DNA of 64,000 bases from Marasmius tenuissimus. Taxonomy: Eukaryota; Basidiomycota; Agaricomycetes; Agaricales; Marasmiaceae. Location of the stretch: assembly GCA_029532415.1 (NCBI GenBank), contig JAQOTA010000042.1, positions 310,001-374,000 of the forward strand, in the 5' to 3' direction. Below the pieces are notes generated by a model. That model was not told where the DNA came from. It made no database searches and saw only the letters and a program-made list of their open reading frames with translations. Positions 11,301-21,028 of this stretch are shown one piece after another. How positions within the stretch are numbered: the stretch's first letter is position 1; every line of letters begins with the position of its first letter. The translations under genes were made by a program, and so were the position numbers.

Positions 11301-12390
11301 CGGATTAAAACAGGCTTCTCGTGCCTGGTGGCGTCAATGTACTGAATCCATGAAACGTCTGGGATTCAAACGATGCTTATCCGATGCTGGCGTATATGTC
11401 TTCAACAAGAATGGCAATATGGTTATTGCCGTCGTCTATGTCGACGATGCTTTATTCATGGGTCCTGATCGCAACCTTGTCAACAGACTAAAAAGCGAAT
11501 TCATGAAAATCTGGGAATGCCGAGATCTAGGCGAGCCAACAGAATTTCTGCGAATGCGAATTACTCGAGATCGGAAGAATCGCAGACTGATCCTTGATCA
11601 GCGAGACTATCTTGAAAAGATAATTCGTAAATTCGGAGTTCTGAACGCCAAGACGGCATATACGCCTTTGCCAGAAGGCTATAACCCAACCCAAAACCAG
11701 GGGGAGGTTAATCCCGAGATAAGGCATAGATTCCAATCAGTTATCGGATCATTACTTTACTTGGCTCTCGGAACGAGACCAGACATATCTTTTGCTGTAA
11801 TTAAGATGTCACAGTATGGAGCTAATCCTAATCAGGAACATCTCCAGAAGGCACTTTACATCGTGAAATACCTTGTTCATACTGCAAAGTACGAACTCAT
11901 TTACGATGGTAGATCCAACCAAGGACTACTTGCCTTTGCTGACTCTGATTGGGCAACTGATAAAGATGATCGTCGATCACAGACTGGATATATCGTAAAG
12001 CTTGCCAATGCACCAGTTTGCTGGGTCTCTCAGAAACAGAAAACGGTTGCATTATCATCTACAGAGGCAGAGTATATGGCTCTATCTGACTGTACACGTC
12101 AGGCTTGCTGGATGAAGTCGTTAATGAACGAATTGAACTTCCCTATTCGATCAGTTCCATGTGTTAGCGACAACCAAGGCGCTATCTTTCTCAGCAGCAA
12201 TGAAGCTACTGATAAAAGAACAAAACACATTGACAATCGATACCACTTCATTAGGGAAGCAGTGGAACACGGAAAGACTCGAATCTATTTCGTTGAAACT
12301 GCTAAACAACCTGCTGATCTTCTTACGAAGAATCTTGGCAGAACAAAGTTCGAATTGTTCAGGCAATCTTTAGGATTAACATTTCACTAG
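5311..12390 (+). CDS. Ty1/copia Gag-Pol polyprotein (single 2359-aa ORF)
   Basis: This ORF encodes all functions for retrotransposition. The frame opens upstream, but 5311 is the first ATG; one at 5341 is also possible. Residues ~75-270 resemble the copia-type Gag (UBN2) domain. Residues ~310-355 are Asn/Gln- then Lys/Gly-rich and probably bind nucleic acid, with no CCHC knuckle seen. About 800 residues (~370-1130) have no recognised domain. The protease has WLLDSGASAH (Asp1187). The pre-integrase HHCC lies at ~1328-1375. The integrase DDE residues fall at ~1395, ~1456 and ~1493. The reverse transcriptase has YVDDALFMG at ~2042. RNase H motifs DSDWA and STEAEYMAL are at ~2210-2255. There is no stop or frameshift anywhere. 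At 2359 aa it is much longer than usual copia polyproteins (about 1200-1500). Confidence 0.95.
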   Translation: MLTGLLADLNMSQSGSRSASHSPSGNPPTTFVRNTPGYTLGTEVENSVEVYNYNTEPLYSQVADSNFPAGSGGISIIPVLLDDGSNFEDWYRLLEGYLFTQGIPQALDEEMPETSSPATSGEATALADWTSRRNKVIGIIKMRTRRAHDAHVDKTSVISTLSKLKSTFGVQSSSKMMNLYTDLHNVQLPEHLNPVPGISYMLTVRDQLKDHGVEISDDLLCLMITAKLNEKRWQLFKQQVSRMKKEELKPTDLIAAITNEWNRRNGIHSGPAAYTAHNAKISGVNRFNSPPKWSDQSRSGASANQKKNNNKNNNQNQNNQNQGGSSSKKGKKKGGKGKGKGKGKKKDTQKGGQQSHTAVLEPSEKPSEYQNRINAVNEQISSVFEREMAGPVNVHMSYHYPTGSTSAPNPFQNTYDLQQARLEERIAADREGRPVRYISVQEWNNRRTVQLDEQVRQVEEAIASATISNPNIDSDGDEIPSLVYISDTPTEPDSDSSSDHSSNDSHTCSAYSYGAHSNEEIIFTMPRREATPNHTSPADEVDQGENLEVASPTQEDIRVTVSTPPDDYGPWANSMFPRNHADLVHLFRPENYSQDGDDIKEPPLINRKVEWRFLQEYKEQYDNMMRRVNLRNNRPHIINGIRLPIPVVEEFRDFGDQTTNDMALKESMIRMRNKSIRSIPDHNLWIWILIRTREYVVMYAIRRDAVHNMTPRQALHELRIQQRILHVETVEDTKFTLHYEYQTWNLQHLSTVIAEINNKNWISTVEDFVQRVKNPRSTSVDEAFRVNKKNFTLPIQVMNPIFWHSLVKLGLEGKWLFGTTDIRASQFRTSQWRQPGFNRRWVRFIPHLSLSDVHNWHTHLYKWMNNIRMSVPMTQADIPRRELEGGRFDERPRTYPGDFMELAESLNRSKSPVPTTHEYINRPATTPPRVRQWQDQIVHTPPSSPESFYGIQSLEEDYIDVPSRPTTAPPDQPERLSPVDEQPEVDPWVTSPSDPRNSQFENYGPAVIGLRTNGPPLHVADGTSIGNITLVVNNNQPYQATRFVQWQNYRRQLEAWIEVEEAANQRYQQELRTRREHLVRHTFQSQNQEPLQWHEQYFDDGDYGDGLEGVDNDWAESNDRGDWQVFQSSNSQTFTKSSMQNYHILRNSVPRKCSITSVYATTEYKSFSAAFSSDCEVRNTRNAWLLDSGASAHMTPYKTDFSDYQTLEMPIGLTTSAGDKANVQIVGYGTVLIRHTNSAGVTQVTKLYPVMYNPDSPHRLISSGKFRSIGYYTLLDSPETSIRSKKDDSLLMSFYPSHKDDPLRWMNAKVLVGETSFTSVVSFNTSELWHRRMGHCDPRVLGKLMDNVKGLPTKLVTSKGETKPCRGCAKGKMVAKSYPLSFKRAKEPLELVHGDLIEYPTRSYYQNEYALTLFDDATSYGWVYPIRKKSDTDQKLRNWLALVERQTNKKVKRVHFDRGGEFFSNEQWDWYNSLGIFPQRGSPNVHEQNGRAERFNRTLREKSEAMRFQACAPENWWEFAILTAVHIYNRTPIRSRKYRTPVELFENKKPDVSYFRTFGCGAYAYIPKRKNKLAPHSEAMIFIGYESGSKAYRFFRTTNNSVYITPQAVFDENWFPKCQKEVPGSIEFDKTDKPVRSIPFPTYPYDGHEDHHNDDDFFNPPPPPGSDDDDHQPGGDPPLDPIPDDKSDDVHNGNHPNTDGFGSPKGSDHNPNQYGPDPRSAGSSGQTNPFGFRQADYDEWENLRAPPPAAARRNPPRNRVTPNRPFNVYGNRHPVEIERDIDSQARWQSQINPTNEPETIPNRVPDPAAPMDTDDDMSDLAQQGGENYLVYLLNNGHQLYGLQASSYDNVREWTYKQVQKRPKDERPSWEAACRLELQSLKDRNVFDVVTLPKGRKAVKSRWVFDIKSDGRKKARLVAKGFSQKQGIDYNELFSPVVRFETVRLLLALAALEDWEISALDVKTAFLYGALDEEIYMEQPEGFVTDSSKVWRLRKALYGLKQASRAWWRQCTESMKRLGFKRCLSDAGVYVFNKNGNMVIAVVYVDDALFMGPDRNLVNRLKSEFMKIWECRDLGEPTEFLRMRITRDRKNRRLILDQRDYLEKIIRKFGVLNAKTAYTPLPEGYNPTQNQGEVNPEIRHRFQSVIGSLLYLALGTRPDISFAVIKMSQYGANPNQEHLQKALYIVKYLVHTAKYELIYDGRSNQGLLAFADSDWATDKDDRRSQTGYIVKLANAPVCWVSQKQKTVALSSTEAEYMALSDCTRQACWMKSLMNELNFPIRSVPCVSDNQGAIFLSSNEATDKRTKHIDNRYHFIREAVEHGKTRIYFVETAKQPADLLTKNLGRTKFELFRQSLGLTFH

Positions 12391-12412
12391 TTCCATGATC
12401 GCATGATGAACT

Positions 12413-12425
12413 TAGTGAGGGGGAG
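12413..12425 (+). promoter_or_regulatory. Polypurine tract of copia element 1
   Basis: The purine-rich run GTGAGGGGGAG directly abuts the 3' LTR and lies 23 bp after the Gag-Pol stop. This is the expected RNase H-resistant primer for plus-strand synthesis. A closely similar tract (GCGAGGGGGTG) precedes the 3' LTR of copia element 2. Confidence 0.85.
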
Positions 12426-12945
12426 TGTTGAACATGATGGATATCATGTGATACACTGTTGACGTGTTGTTTACGCGTCACACTATTTATAGAGCTACGC
12501 CTCTAGAACACTTGCGTCCTCATGCAAGTACTACGTCTCTGTCTACGTATCTCACTACGTACCTAGTAGTTTCATCATAAATGACACTATAGACAGTCGC
12601 TATCCAATAGCATAAGTAGAGCCTCCAATACATGAGGCAAACACGACTATGCTCACCAAGCATACTACCATTCATGGTAGAAGTACTTACACAGTACTAA
12701 TGTCTTTTACGCCTTTAGGGCCGAATACCTACTTCTAGTAGTAGTTTCAGTTAGTGTAATACTCATTACATGTACCAGAAACTTATGTATAAAAGACTGG
12801 ACGAAAGGCCTTAAGCCTTAGGACAATCTACTCGATTATCACCTCTTCTCAAGCATCTCAAGGACTACAAGAACACTCTGTGTATTACCCATGTGAGGTT
12901 TACTTCGTTATACCCACTGTGCACTTTAACTATGCTGGCTCATCA
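12426..12945 (+). repeat. 3' LTR of copia element 1
   Basis: This 520-bp LTR matches the 5' LTR in length and sequence. Its CATCA end is followed by the second TTCCC target-duplication copy (12946-12950), after which the 7TM A exon resumes in frame. Confidence 0.95.
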
Positions 12946-13719
12946 TTCCCAAGTTCATTTACCGCCCTCAAAGGCTATTCTCCATTCGGCGGAAATAGTA
13001 AACTCACACCTCAGGCAATCATCTTGCTTTGCTTCTCAGTCGGGAGTTTGTGCAGCAATCTGTTGTTGACCTGTCTGATAGGTAATCACTATACTTTCGT
13101 CCCTCATCTTCTCTTTGATGACCATATGAAAGCCGGACGGATATGGCATATAAGTCATCAGATCGGGAAACTGAGGCCCTCGCCTATCACATTGATGTAC
13201 AAAACGATTATCCACGCTTCGTGAGTACCGACTTATCAGGGCTCTTATTCCTCATCTTCATTCTTCCATGGGCTAACAAGAGTTCAAATCTAGAGTAGAA
13301 TCTGGGGTTTTATACCCGCTCGTACTTGTTGCTTATACCGTTTGCTTGCTTGTAAGATACCACTTTGAGTATGTCAAAGGGTTGGATCTTACAACAGTGG
13401 TGATCGTGAACGGTCTGGGTATAGTTTCTAATATCTTCTACTCATCTTTTGTCCCAACCATGGTAAGCACAGGTGCCCCTTTCCTTTCGGAGTCGAACCA
13501 CATGGAAGCTCACAATTCGCACTGGCATAGGGAATTGCCTCGACGTTGATAATCGTGCGCTCAGCACTGGGAGTCGCAATACACGACGAAAAATCATTTT
13601 GTAAGACCGTTCTAGGTGAATGGGACGGAGATAGAAGAACTCGAGGGGCGATTGAGAGCGTCATTGATATTAGAAGACGGGGGAGCCCAGACGTCGGGGA
13701 CGAAGAACAAAGTTTGTGA
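12946..13719 (+). pseudogene. 7TM family member A, 3' half (downstream of copia insertion)
   Basis: This continues the exon broken at 3770. With one TTCCC copy removed the codons join without a shift. The exon encodes TM5 with the family motif SLCSNLLL and ends at a GT donor at 13082. Following exons carry the short GRIWHISHQIGKL loop to TM6 (to about 13220), VESGVLYPLVLVAYTV, and then GIASTLIIVRSALGVAI (TM7, from about 13532). A charged C-terminal tail follows, with the stop at 13717-13719. Every exon is open and splice sites look intact, so the only visible lesion is the retrotransposon. A truncated transcript could still be made from the 3' LTR promoter. Confidence 0.78.
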
Positions 13720-16648
13720 GGAGTGAAAAAGAGTAAATGGAAACCCGACGAGTGTCTATCTTCCTTCCTAGGATATCCGAAGGCTTGATTTATTTATAGT
13801 TTAGATTGTCATGATGATACAGTATTTTCTTCGTATCAGCGTGATTTAAAGGGCCCGGCGGATGAATCACGACTTGCCGCGAAACTAATGAATGGTCATA
13901 ATTTCGGTGATGGGAAATTCAGATTGGAATAGAGAATCAACAAGGTAACTCTGAGGGTCACGAGGGTGTGTTCAGTACTACAATGGTGCTTCTCAAACTG
14001 AGAACTAGGAGGTAGGCGCTGAGGAGAGAACTAGCACTTGCGGGAAGAAAGAGTTCAGCGAGGAGGACGCAGTGGACTAGTAGTTATTCCCGTCTCCATT
14101 GCGGCAACCTTTGAGTCTTGCTTGATCCTCCCAGCCCAGAAAATGTCCAAGGATCATTGAGGGAAACTTGTAGGATATGCGAGGGCATTGTGAAACTCAG
14201 AGATGCCGAGGTGCCAATGAAGGACGCCAACTTTGGCGATAAATTGGGCAAGGTGATTTTGAATGAAGCATGGTACTTTAAAGAGGAACACTTGCACTCT
14301 CGCCTGGAGTTGCACTGCAACTTGATACCCCCAACTTGTACGACTATCAGACTACCTAGCCACTCACCAAGAACCCCTCGATTGCAACACATTTCTTCAC
14401 ATCTTATTATTTTCATTTGTCTTCTTGAACATCATTTACTCCAACTTGAGTCGTAAATGGACGGAAAAAAGGTTCCAGTACTCTCAGCTCGTCCTGTGTT
14501 AGATAACGTAACCTCCATCGCGATAGGCCTCAGGGGATGAACCAATCATGCAGGGAATTCTTTAACGTTGACAGTTGTCCGTTACTCAGAGTAACGAAGA
14601 CGAAGGCATTGTTGGGATACTTGAGAGTATTCTTGCTTCCGGGAGACGCGGCGACTTGAATATTAATGGTGTTGAAGAATGTTCGGGAGGAGCTGCGTAA
14701 ATCATACCAAAACTCGATTTTGAGGGCTCAACGAGTGAATACTGTGCTGTCCAACTTCCTTACCAGATACCTCCGTCAATACTAGTGAGCGATTGGGGAG
14801 ACTGAAGTACGGTCAATCATGTCGTTGGTATCTTCCATATGTGGCTGATCCATGAGAGAGAAGATGGATTCTTTAGCATTTATTGGGTAACAAAAGCATT
14901 GGCGTTGTCAGGAACTTTGAATGACCGTCACCGTTCCGAGTAGACTGGTCACCGAACAGATCAGACAGATCCCGCAGTGTCTCGAGCGTGACGTTCTCGC
15001 AATGAACCGCCTCGATAGCGGCTCCTCCGCGTTTGCTTGGGCAAGATGACGGCTTCTAGCCATAATAACGTGCCGTTTGCACCATCGAACTGTGAGTAGG
15101 TAGGGCTTATATATACTGTTTTTGATCTTGTAAACCACAGGTCGCCCCTCACAAGTGGCGCGATGGGCCCGCCTTCAGAGATCTCAGTCGGTACTCGTGA
15201 TTTCGGAAAAATCCGAACTTCGAGTTCTCAGTTCTATTGGGCATCCGGTTTTCTTGGCTGGTCCTGGTCCTAGCTCCAAATTAAATGATTCCCGTTGCCC
15301 AGTGTGATGGTGAGTCGAGCGTGAGTAATGCGGGTGCTCTTTAAAGCTGTGCAATTTTACCCGCAAATGACAGCAAGAAACAGATACGAACCGGACTGAC
15401 GGTGAGGGTGAGGGCGAGGGTGAAAAATCAGAATGTATTTTTGACACCGGCGAAGCTCGGGTATTCCCGAACAAAATGAGCTTGAAATGGGCGCTAAAGT
15501 GACCTCTATTAGGCGTCCACGTGTGACGTTGCCACGTGAGACACTGAGAATCGTGATAGATGACAGAAAAACCTTCAAGACCGTCTTGTGACGGAATAGA
15601 GATCGACTTGAACTTGGGCGAGTGATTTTTCGATATACTGTAGTAGGATTGAGGGGGGGGAGGAGGGGTGGGGGTAGAGAAGCACACGGAAGCCTGAGAA
15701 ATCGATTTTCTCAATATGTGACGTATTGTGCCAGCGAGACAGGAGTATGACAAGGGGGAAGGTACAATATACTCATCAGAAATGGGGGACAGCAGTACTT
15801 GGTGTAATTAGGTATTGGGACAGACATAGACCCGTGAGTCGGGCATATGGGTTGGCACCGCCCAAATATTAATCTATTATTCCAAATGTCCACCGAGGGG
15901 GAAATGGTGGGCTGGAAAACCAGCTAAAAGTGTTGTTGAACTTCAAAACGGGAGGGATATACCGAAGAAGCGCACTGGGAGGCCCTGTGAGGAGACCAGT
16001 CAAGCCGCAGGTCGACTACGACAAATCTTTGGCGTATGACCATTATTCGGGGACATGTACGTACTCTATGATGATCGGTATGTGGGTCTCTAAGATGAAA
16101 GTAAAGACGTACGCTGGAGACCAGTCCTTCAAACTGGGCGTCAGTCTTCTGCCAAATTGCCGTGTTTCCTGTCAAAACTATGTACAAGAAGTGCTCAGCT
16201 GGAGTCAAGCTGTACAAAACCTTGTAACTTTTGATTGAAGAGCTCGGGGCTGACTGCACGAACAGTCATGCTCACGAGCGAGGAGGTAGGGGGCATTCTT
16301 TGTCAAAGTTTTCTCGTAGAATGATCGTCCGGACTCCGAACAGCCGTTTGACAGTATCTTCGCGGCAAAACGGTCCCTCGCTGACATCCTCTTCTCCCGT
16401 ATTTCATAACATTCCTCAAGTCTTGGCGCATCGCCAACTCATCTCATGTACTTTCCCATGATGTGGGTGACTGACGGAAGATACAGTCGCATTTGCCAAA
16501 GTTCTCAAAAGTCATTGAACGAAGAAATCACCCATAGAACTAGCAATGACTCTTAGCGGCGGTGTTTTCTCGATGGGAGCCCTGGGACCGTGCCAGCGTT
16601 ATATATATCAGTTATCCCTTAGGAAAGCATTTTCCACCTCCAGCAGTC
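13720..16648. other. No gene recognised; two G-rich tracts
   Basis: Several open frames on both strands lack domains, consistent exon structure or homology to neighbours. G-rich stretches occur at about 15401-15421 (GAGGGT-like units) and about 15651-15676 (long G runs). I cannot support a coding call here. Confidence 0.5.
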
Positions 16649-18278
16649 ATGAATAACGACCAACCCACGATAATTCAGGTTTCCCTTACAAATTCATGTC
16701 TAGATCACCCGGATTACTGTGCCTTGACCCTGGTCAGTCCAACAGTCATATCCTGTGTAAGTTGTTTCATGCACATTTCGTGGTGTTGTCTCAACTCAAT
16801 GTGGTAACACCATTAGGTTGTTTTCCTTTCATACGGTTAGTTCGAGTCTGTTTACACGAATTGCCGTTGCTCTATTTACTGGATTCTGCTCACTATGAAT
16901 CCATCTCGTTCTCTTTGTGTTCTGTATCACGGTTCTTGTCAGGCGACGACCAGCATGGTTTCATCTTCACTGCCTCCTTGTCACAGCACTCTTTGCAATG
17001 GCGACATGTAGCGCGGTACTCAAGACATCCTTGATTCTTCTAAGACTACGAGCCCTTATTGAGAGTCAGACCTCCCCACATGTCCTGCCTCTGGGGCCTT
17101 TGAACATTCAAATCAAGGAGCAACTAGGACCGCAGAAGCTCCGTGTTGACAATGATGCTAGCATTCCGAATATCAGTATCATGAGGTGAGCCTCCTCCCT
17201 AATGCTTTATTGCTTTGTTTCACTTCCATTGTATACTATAGCGGCCTGAACCTTTCCGTGCAGACCATGACGATCACCTCAAAGTATGTCGAAGTACAGT
17301 TATCCAGTTGCAACCTTTTGATACAGCTATTCGATAGCCTCATATCCGACATAATCCTCGTGCGTCCCCACATTCTATTCTAGCTCTCCCTAATCAAGCC
17401 CTCTCCCGGAAGCTCTGGAGATGTTATAAAATCTGGGTAAACCGTCGTCGGATTTTGTTGATCCCTGCCCTTCTGTGCCTTGCCAACAATGGTAAATGCT
17501 CCCATCAGCGAGTCCTTACCATCATTTCGTCTAACGGAGGTGTAGCGATAGGGTACCTCGCAGTGTTTATCACTCACGCAGCGTACGGCGTTGTGGCCTT
17601 CGAAGGCTCTCTAAAGCTCTTCACGGGTGACAAGCTTCAAATTCAGTCAATCCTCTTACTCTGCTTTTTGTATGGGAGCTTGCTCGGCAGCCTCTTCTTG
17701 ACGGCGCTTATAGGTAATTACGTGTATCCTCGGAGAATATTTCTGGGGGATAGTTACTGATGAAACTGCCCCATGCAGCGGGCGGGATATTAAATATCAG
17801 TCGGAAGATCAAGTCAAACGTTTTCAAGGGGCCTATTACGAGAATGTACCGAACAATAATCCATGCGTCGTGAGTATCAACGTTATACCACGGACCTGAG
17901 AATTCATCACTGATGTCTTGAACCTCCCGCTCTGCAGGCTCGAGTCGGGGGTTCTGTACCTTATGGCACTCTTTGCCTATACTGTCCTTTTACTTGTGAC
18001 GTGGTATCATTATCGGCAGGCTCTTCCGTCTTCGTCAGTTCTAGTTGGTCTCAAACTGGGCGTAACGGTGCTTTATTCCTCCCTGATCCCGATAATGGTA
18101 AGCACACTATCTTACTTGGGAATGGCTTCTCGAGTGTTGTCCTGAACACACACAGGGTATTGCGTCGACAATGATCATCGTACGCACAGCACTAGGTATC
18201 GCGGTTAATGATGAACAATCATTCCGTGTCGTTGTATTGGGGGAGGGGAGTGGAAGAAGAGTAGAACTCAGGGGTTGA
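16649..18278 (+). CDS. 7TM family member B (multi-exon membrane protein)
   Basis: Coordinates span introns. The first exon is 16649-16756, followed by GTAAGT. The TM1-TM2 exon holds a basic VRRRPAW loop and runs to about 17188. The hallmark exon 17413-17491 encodes LWRCYKIWVNRRR. The TM5 exon to about 17713 ends TALIG. The next exon carries ISRKI and MYRTIIHAS, followed by LESGVLYLMALFAYTV and SLIPIM. The last exon encodes GIASTMIIVRTALGIAV. Exon order and phases match A, D, E and F. The likely product is a 7TM plasma-membrane protein of unknown ligand. In the last exon the frame that best matches paralogue tails (TQGLIES) is shifted by one base from the preceding one, so the C-terminal tail is either short (stop at 18276) or frameshifted. 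Confidence 0.72.
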
Positions 18279-20485
18279 TTGAAAGCGTTCTTGAAGCTGG
18301 TGAACGCAATAAATCAGTCACGATAAGCGGCGAATAATGCTGAGAGGGCTCGTAATATACACGGAAGAAAGAGGACCGAACCGATGAGCATGAAGGCGGC
18401 ATGGCCTGCCAATATCAAAATATTTCCCGCACTTTGGTCCGGTAAATTAGATCTGTTCGCAATTGTAGAGAACTTTCAGCTCCAGTCTAAATGGAAAATG
18501 GCGTTCCCTGACTCTAGCTCAGCGCTCAGGTAGTATGATTATTTTTTGTTACTTTTGTTATCATGTACATAGGAAAGCGCGGTCACTCCTGAACTAAGTA
18601 GGCTAGAGGACTTACGAGGCCGATGGACCGATGGTTGGTTTCTTGCTGAGGCGAAGCAGATTTCCTCACTCGATAAATGCGACGAATGGAGCTGAACGTT
18701 TGCATGTGAAAAGGGGGTACAAGTTAATGTAAAGCAAAGATGTCGTCAGGTTATATCATAGACAAGTCCGCATCTTGACGTTAACCGCGATGTTGGTCTT
18801 ACGCTGGCAGGCATCTCCTTCTGAAGCACTTCCCAAGCTACTCGACGGATATGTACTACTCGTCACGGATTGGCAAAAATCGAGAGGTGCGTCGGGCCAA
18901 GACTACAAATATAGAGGTGGCTACACTTCCCATTCGCGTGTGTGGAACATGCGAGTTGACTCTTACTTGGTATTTACATCCATGGTAGGCCGCCTCCAGC
19001 ACCGGAGTCGTATACAGCACGAACGAGTCACCTCACAGGATTTGGTTTCCTGGATGCTAATATGAAGTCTTTCTTGAACTTTGGCTATCCTGTCCCCGTT
19101 GGATCACGTACAAAGGACAAAATTGTTTGCTTGTCGGTGATCGCCAGGTTTTGGAAGTCACTCGAATCTACGGTACGCTTTCCGTGAGTTCGTTCACCTA
19201 CAAATTCACTTATTGTTGTGTTTGATAAAAGGATGACCAATGTATCCTGACCCCCCAATCTTCCCTCGTGCCCAGTGACTAATGATCTCCACTTATTAGC
19301 ACGGCAATTCTTTCTTTCATCATGCTCTAATTTTCTAGGCCAAAAGCAATACACATTCAGTTCACTCTATTCCTATCCTCAACCTCTGCGCCTATCGCTT
19401 GCTTACACCCTCGATAGCGGTCTGGAGGTAGAATTTGGCATGACAATCTGATTTGTGGGATTGTTTAGAGCTGAGTGAATGTTAAGCGTGAGGTCTTGCA
19501 AGGTACGTGTGGCTCTTCTTTGATCGCGGGTTCTGGGATGAGCAATTTTTATGAACATTGGACTGATTACAATCTACAAGTTGCAATGAGATTCGACAGG
19601 ACTCAAGCCTTACAATCTCGCTCTGATTGAATATTGGGTTGGTTTTAAGCCGCGATTCAACTCCATTCACAGATATCCGATGTCTATCGGCTCTCCTGTT
19701 TGTGCTATCATCAAACCCTCCAACTGGTACCTCATGTTTACCACGAAAAGTCTTGGTTAAGGGAAGAAATTGAGGATACGGTGCTCAGGGAGGTAAGCCA
19801 TATACTCTATCGTTGGACAGCCTGGAATCTCAATAGGCAGTGTTACTCTCGACTTTTTGGCCAACAGTCGGATTGATCACAGCATCTTATATACCGCCTC
19901 GTCGCAACAGCCGGCTTTCTTGCCTCGCCAGCAGACGCATCACTCTCCTCTCTTCCTCATGGCGTCACTCATGTCGCCGACTCTAATCCTCTCTAATCTT
20001 GTCTAATCATTCTTGTTCCTTTAGGTCTCGCCCTGTCCATCAATCCCGTCAGGGGTTTTGATTGTGGTGCCGCACCCAACTCAGTAAGGGTAGTGCAGCT
20101 GCGTGCGTCCAGTGGCTTGTAAATAGACTGACTGCTTTAGTCCACTCACGAAGATTGTCTCGGTCAACATTCAACGCCGCATTATAAATTTCTGGTGCAA
20201 TCTCTCAGCATCGGTACCTGTGAGTCTCATCAGGCAAGTTAAGGCAAGGGTGCATATTACGTTCATTTGCAAGTGTCTTGGCTGAATAGCTCAACAGCTA
20301 TGACACTAAGCTTGCGCTTGATATGCAACTACCTTATACAGAGTCTCGAGGGAGGTCAAAATTTTTCGAGTCGGTTACGTTCAAAACTCAATTGAGGATA
20401 CAACACTTCTGGGGTTTCTCGAGGAATGTGTTGCGTCCAGTGTAGGTTTCCAAAACCAATGGTCACGATAAACTCTTGTTCAAAT
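18279..20485. other. No gene recognised
   Basis: Short frames only. None has a recognised motif or 7TM exon. The sequence has normal CpG content and no visible LTR until 20486. Confidence 0.5.
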
Positions 20486-20662
20486 TGTTGAACATGTGAC
20501 TACCATGTGATACACTTTATTCACGTGTTCTTTACATGTCTATTATTTATAGACTCTTTCACTATGACACTTGCACTCGTATGAAAGATCCTGTACTTAC
20601 TCAGATGGACTCTGTAGTTAGTCAGTACTCACACCTTATCTCCATGGTTTATAACAAGGTTT
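20486..20662 (+). repeat. Truncated LTR fragment related to copia element 1
   Basis: It starts TGTTGAACATG and shares TGTGATACACT, ATTTATAGA and other words in order with the first ~110 bp of the 520-bp LTR at 3771, but is clearly diverged. It stops abruptly where the inverted-orientation LTR of copia element 2 begins (20663). The rest of this LTR is not found on the far side of element 2. Confidence 0.75.
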
Positions 20663-20986
20663 TGATGAGCCGGCATGACGCCTAGTGCAGAGGACTACAA
20701 CATGGCTACACTACTACTTACCAGAGAGGAGTTTAGAGAGATAGAGGCAAGACGTAGAAGCTCAAGCACACACTATAGATTCAAGTAGAGAACTACAAGC
20801 TTATATACATGTAGATACAATAGAGTTACCATATAGGGACGACAATAGGAATTGTACATATGAGCATAATGAACAATGAAGAAATGGAACAATAGCGAAT
20901 GCATTGTCCTGCATAATACAATGGCGGGAAGTATGAACCGGGACTTCGGATATACTGGGATCTAATTATAGTCCACGGATTCAACA
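20663..20986 (-). repeat. 3' LTR of copia element 2 (left on + strand)
   Basis: This is a 324-bp direct repeat of 26566-26887 with about 4% differences. In element orientation it runs TGTTGAATCC to GGCTCATCA. A TATATAAG promoter-like box lies at about 20801-20810. It directly abuts the truncated LTR at 20486-20662. Confidence 0.92.
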
Positions 20987-21000
20987 CACCCCCTCGCTAA
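20987..21000 (-). promoter_or_regulatory. Polypurine tract of copia element 2
   Basis: On the minus strand the sequence reads TTAGCGAGGGGGTG and directly abuts the LTR. It is nearly the same as the tract in element 1 (TTAGTGAGGGGGAG), which supports the LTR boundary chosen here. Confidence 0.8.
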
Positions 21001-21028
21001 GTGCAGCTCAAAAGCGCATCTGACCGAA

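Larger units (their letters stand above)
3771..12945 (+). mobile_element. Full-length young Ty1/copia LTR retrotransposon (element 1)
   Basis: This complete 9.2-kb element has two 520-bp direct LTRs that I find identical when reading them side by side, TG...CA termini, a 5-bp TTCCC target duplication, a primer-binding site directly after the 5' LTR, a polypurine tract directly before the 3' LTR, and one uninterrupted Gag-Pol frame. The domain order (Gag, protease, integrase, reverse transcriptase, RNase H) places it in Ty1/copia. Identical LTRs mean very recent insertion, since LTRs are copies of each other at integration. It lies in an exon of 7TM gene A in the same orientation. With all catalytic motifs present it may still be autonomous. 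Confidence 0.95.

Noticed and set aside
15184..15753. 189-aa minus-strand ORF, Ser/Pro/His-rich
   Set aside because: No domain, low-complexity composition caused by the opposite-strand G-rich tracts, and no exon partners.
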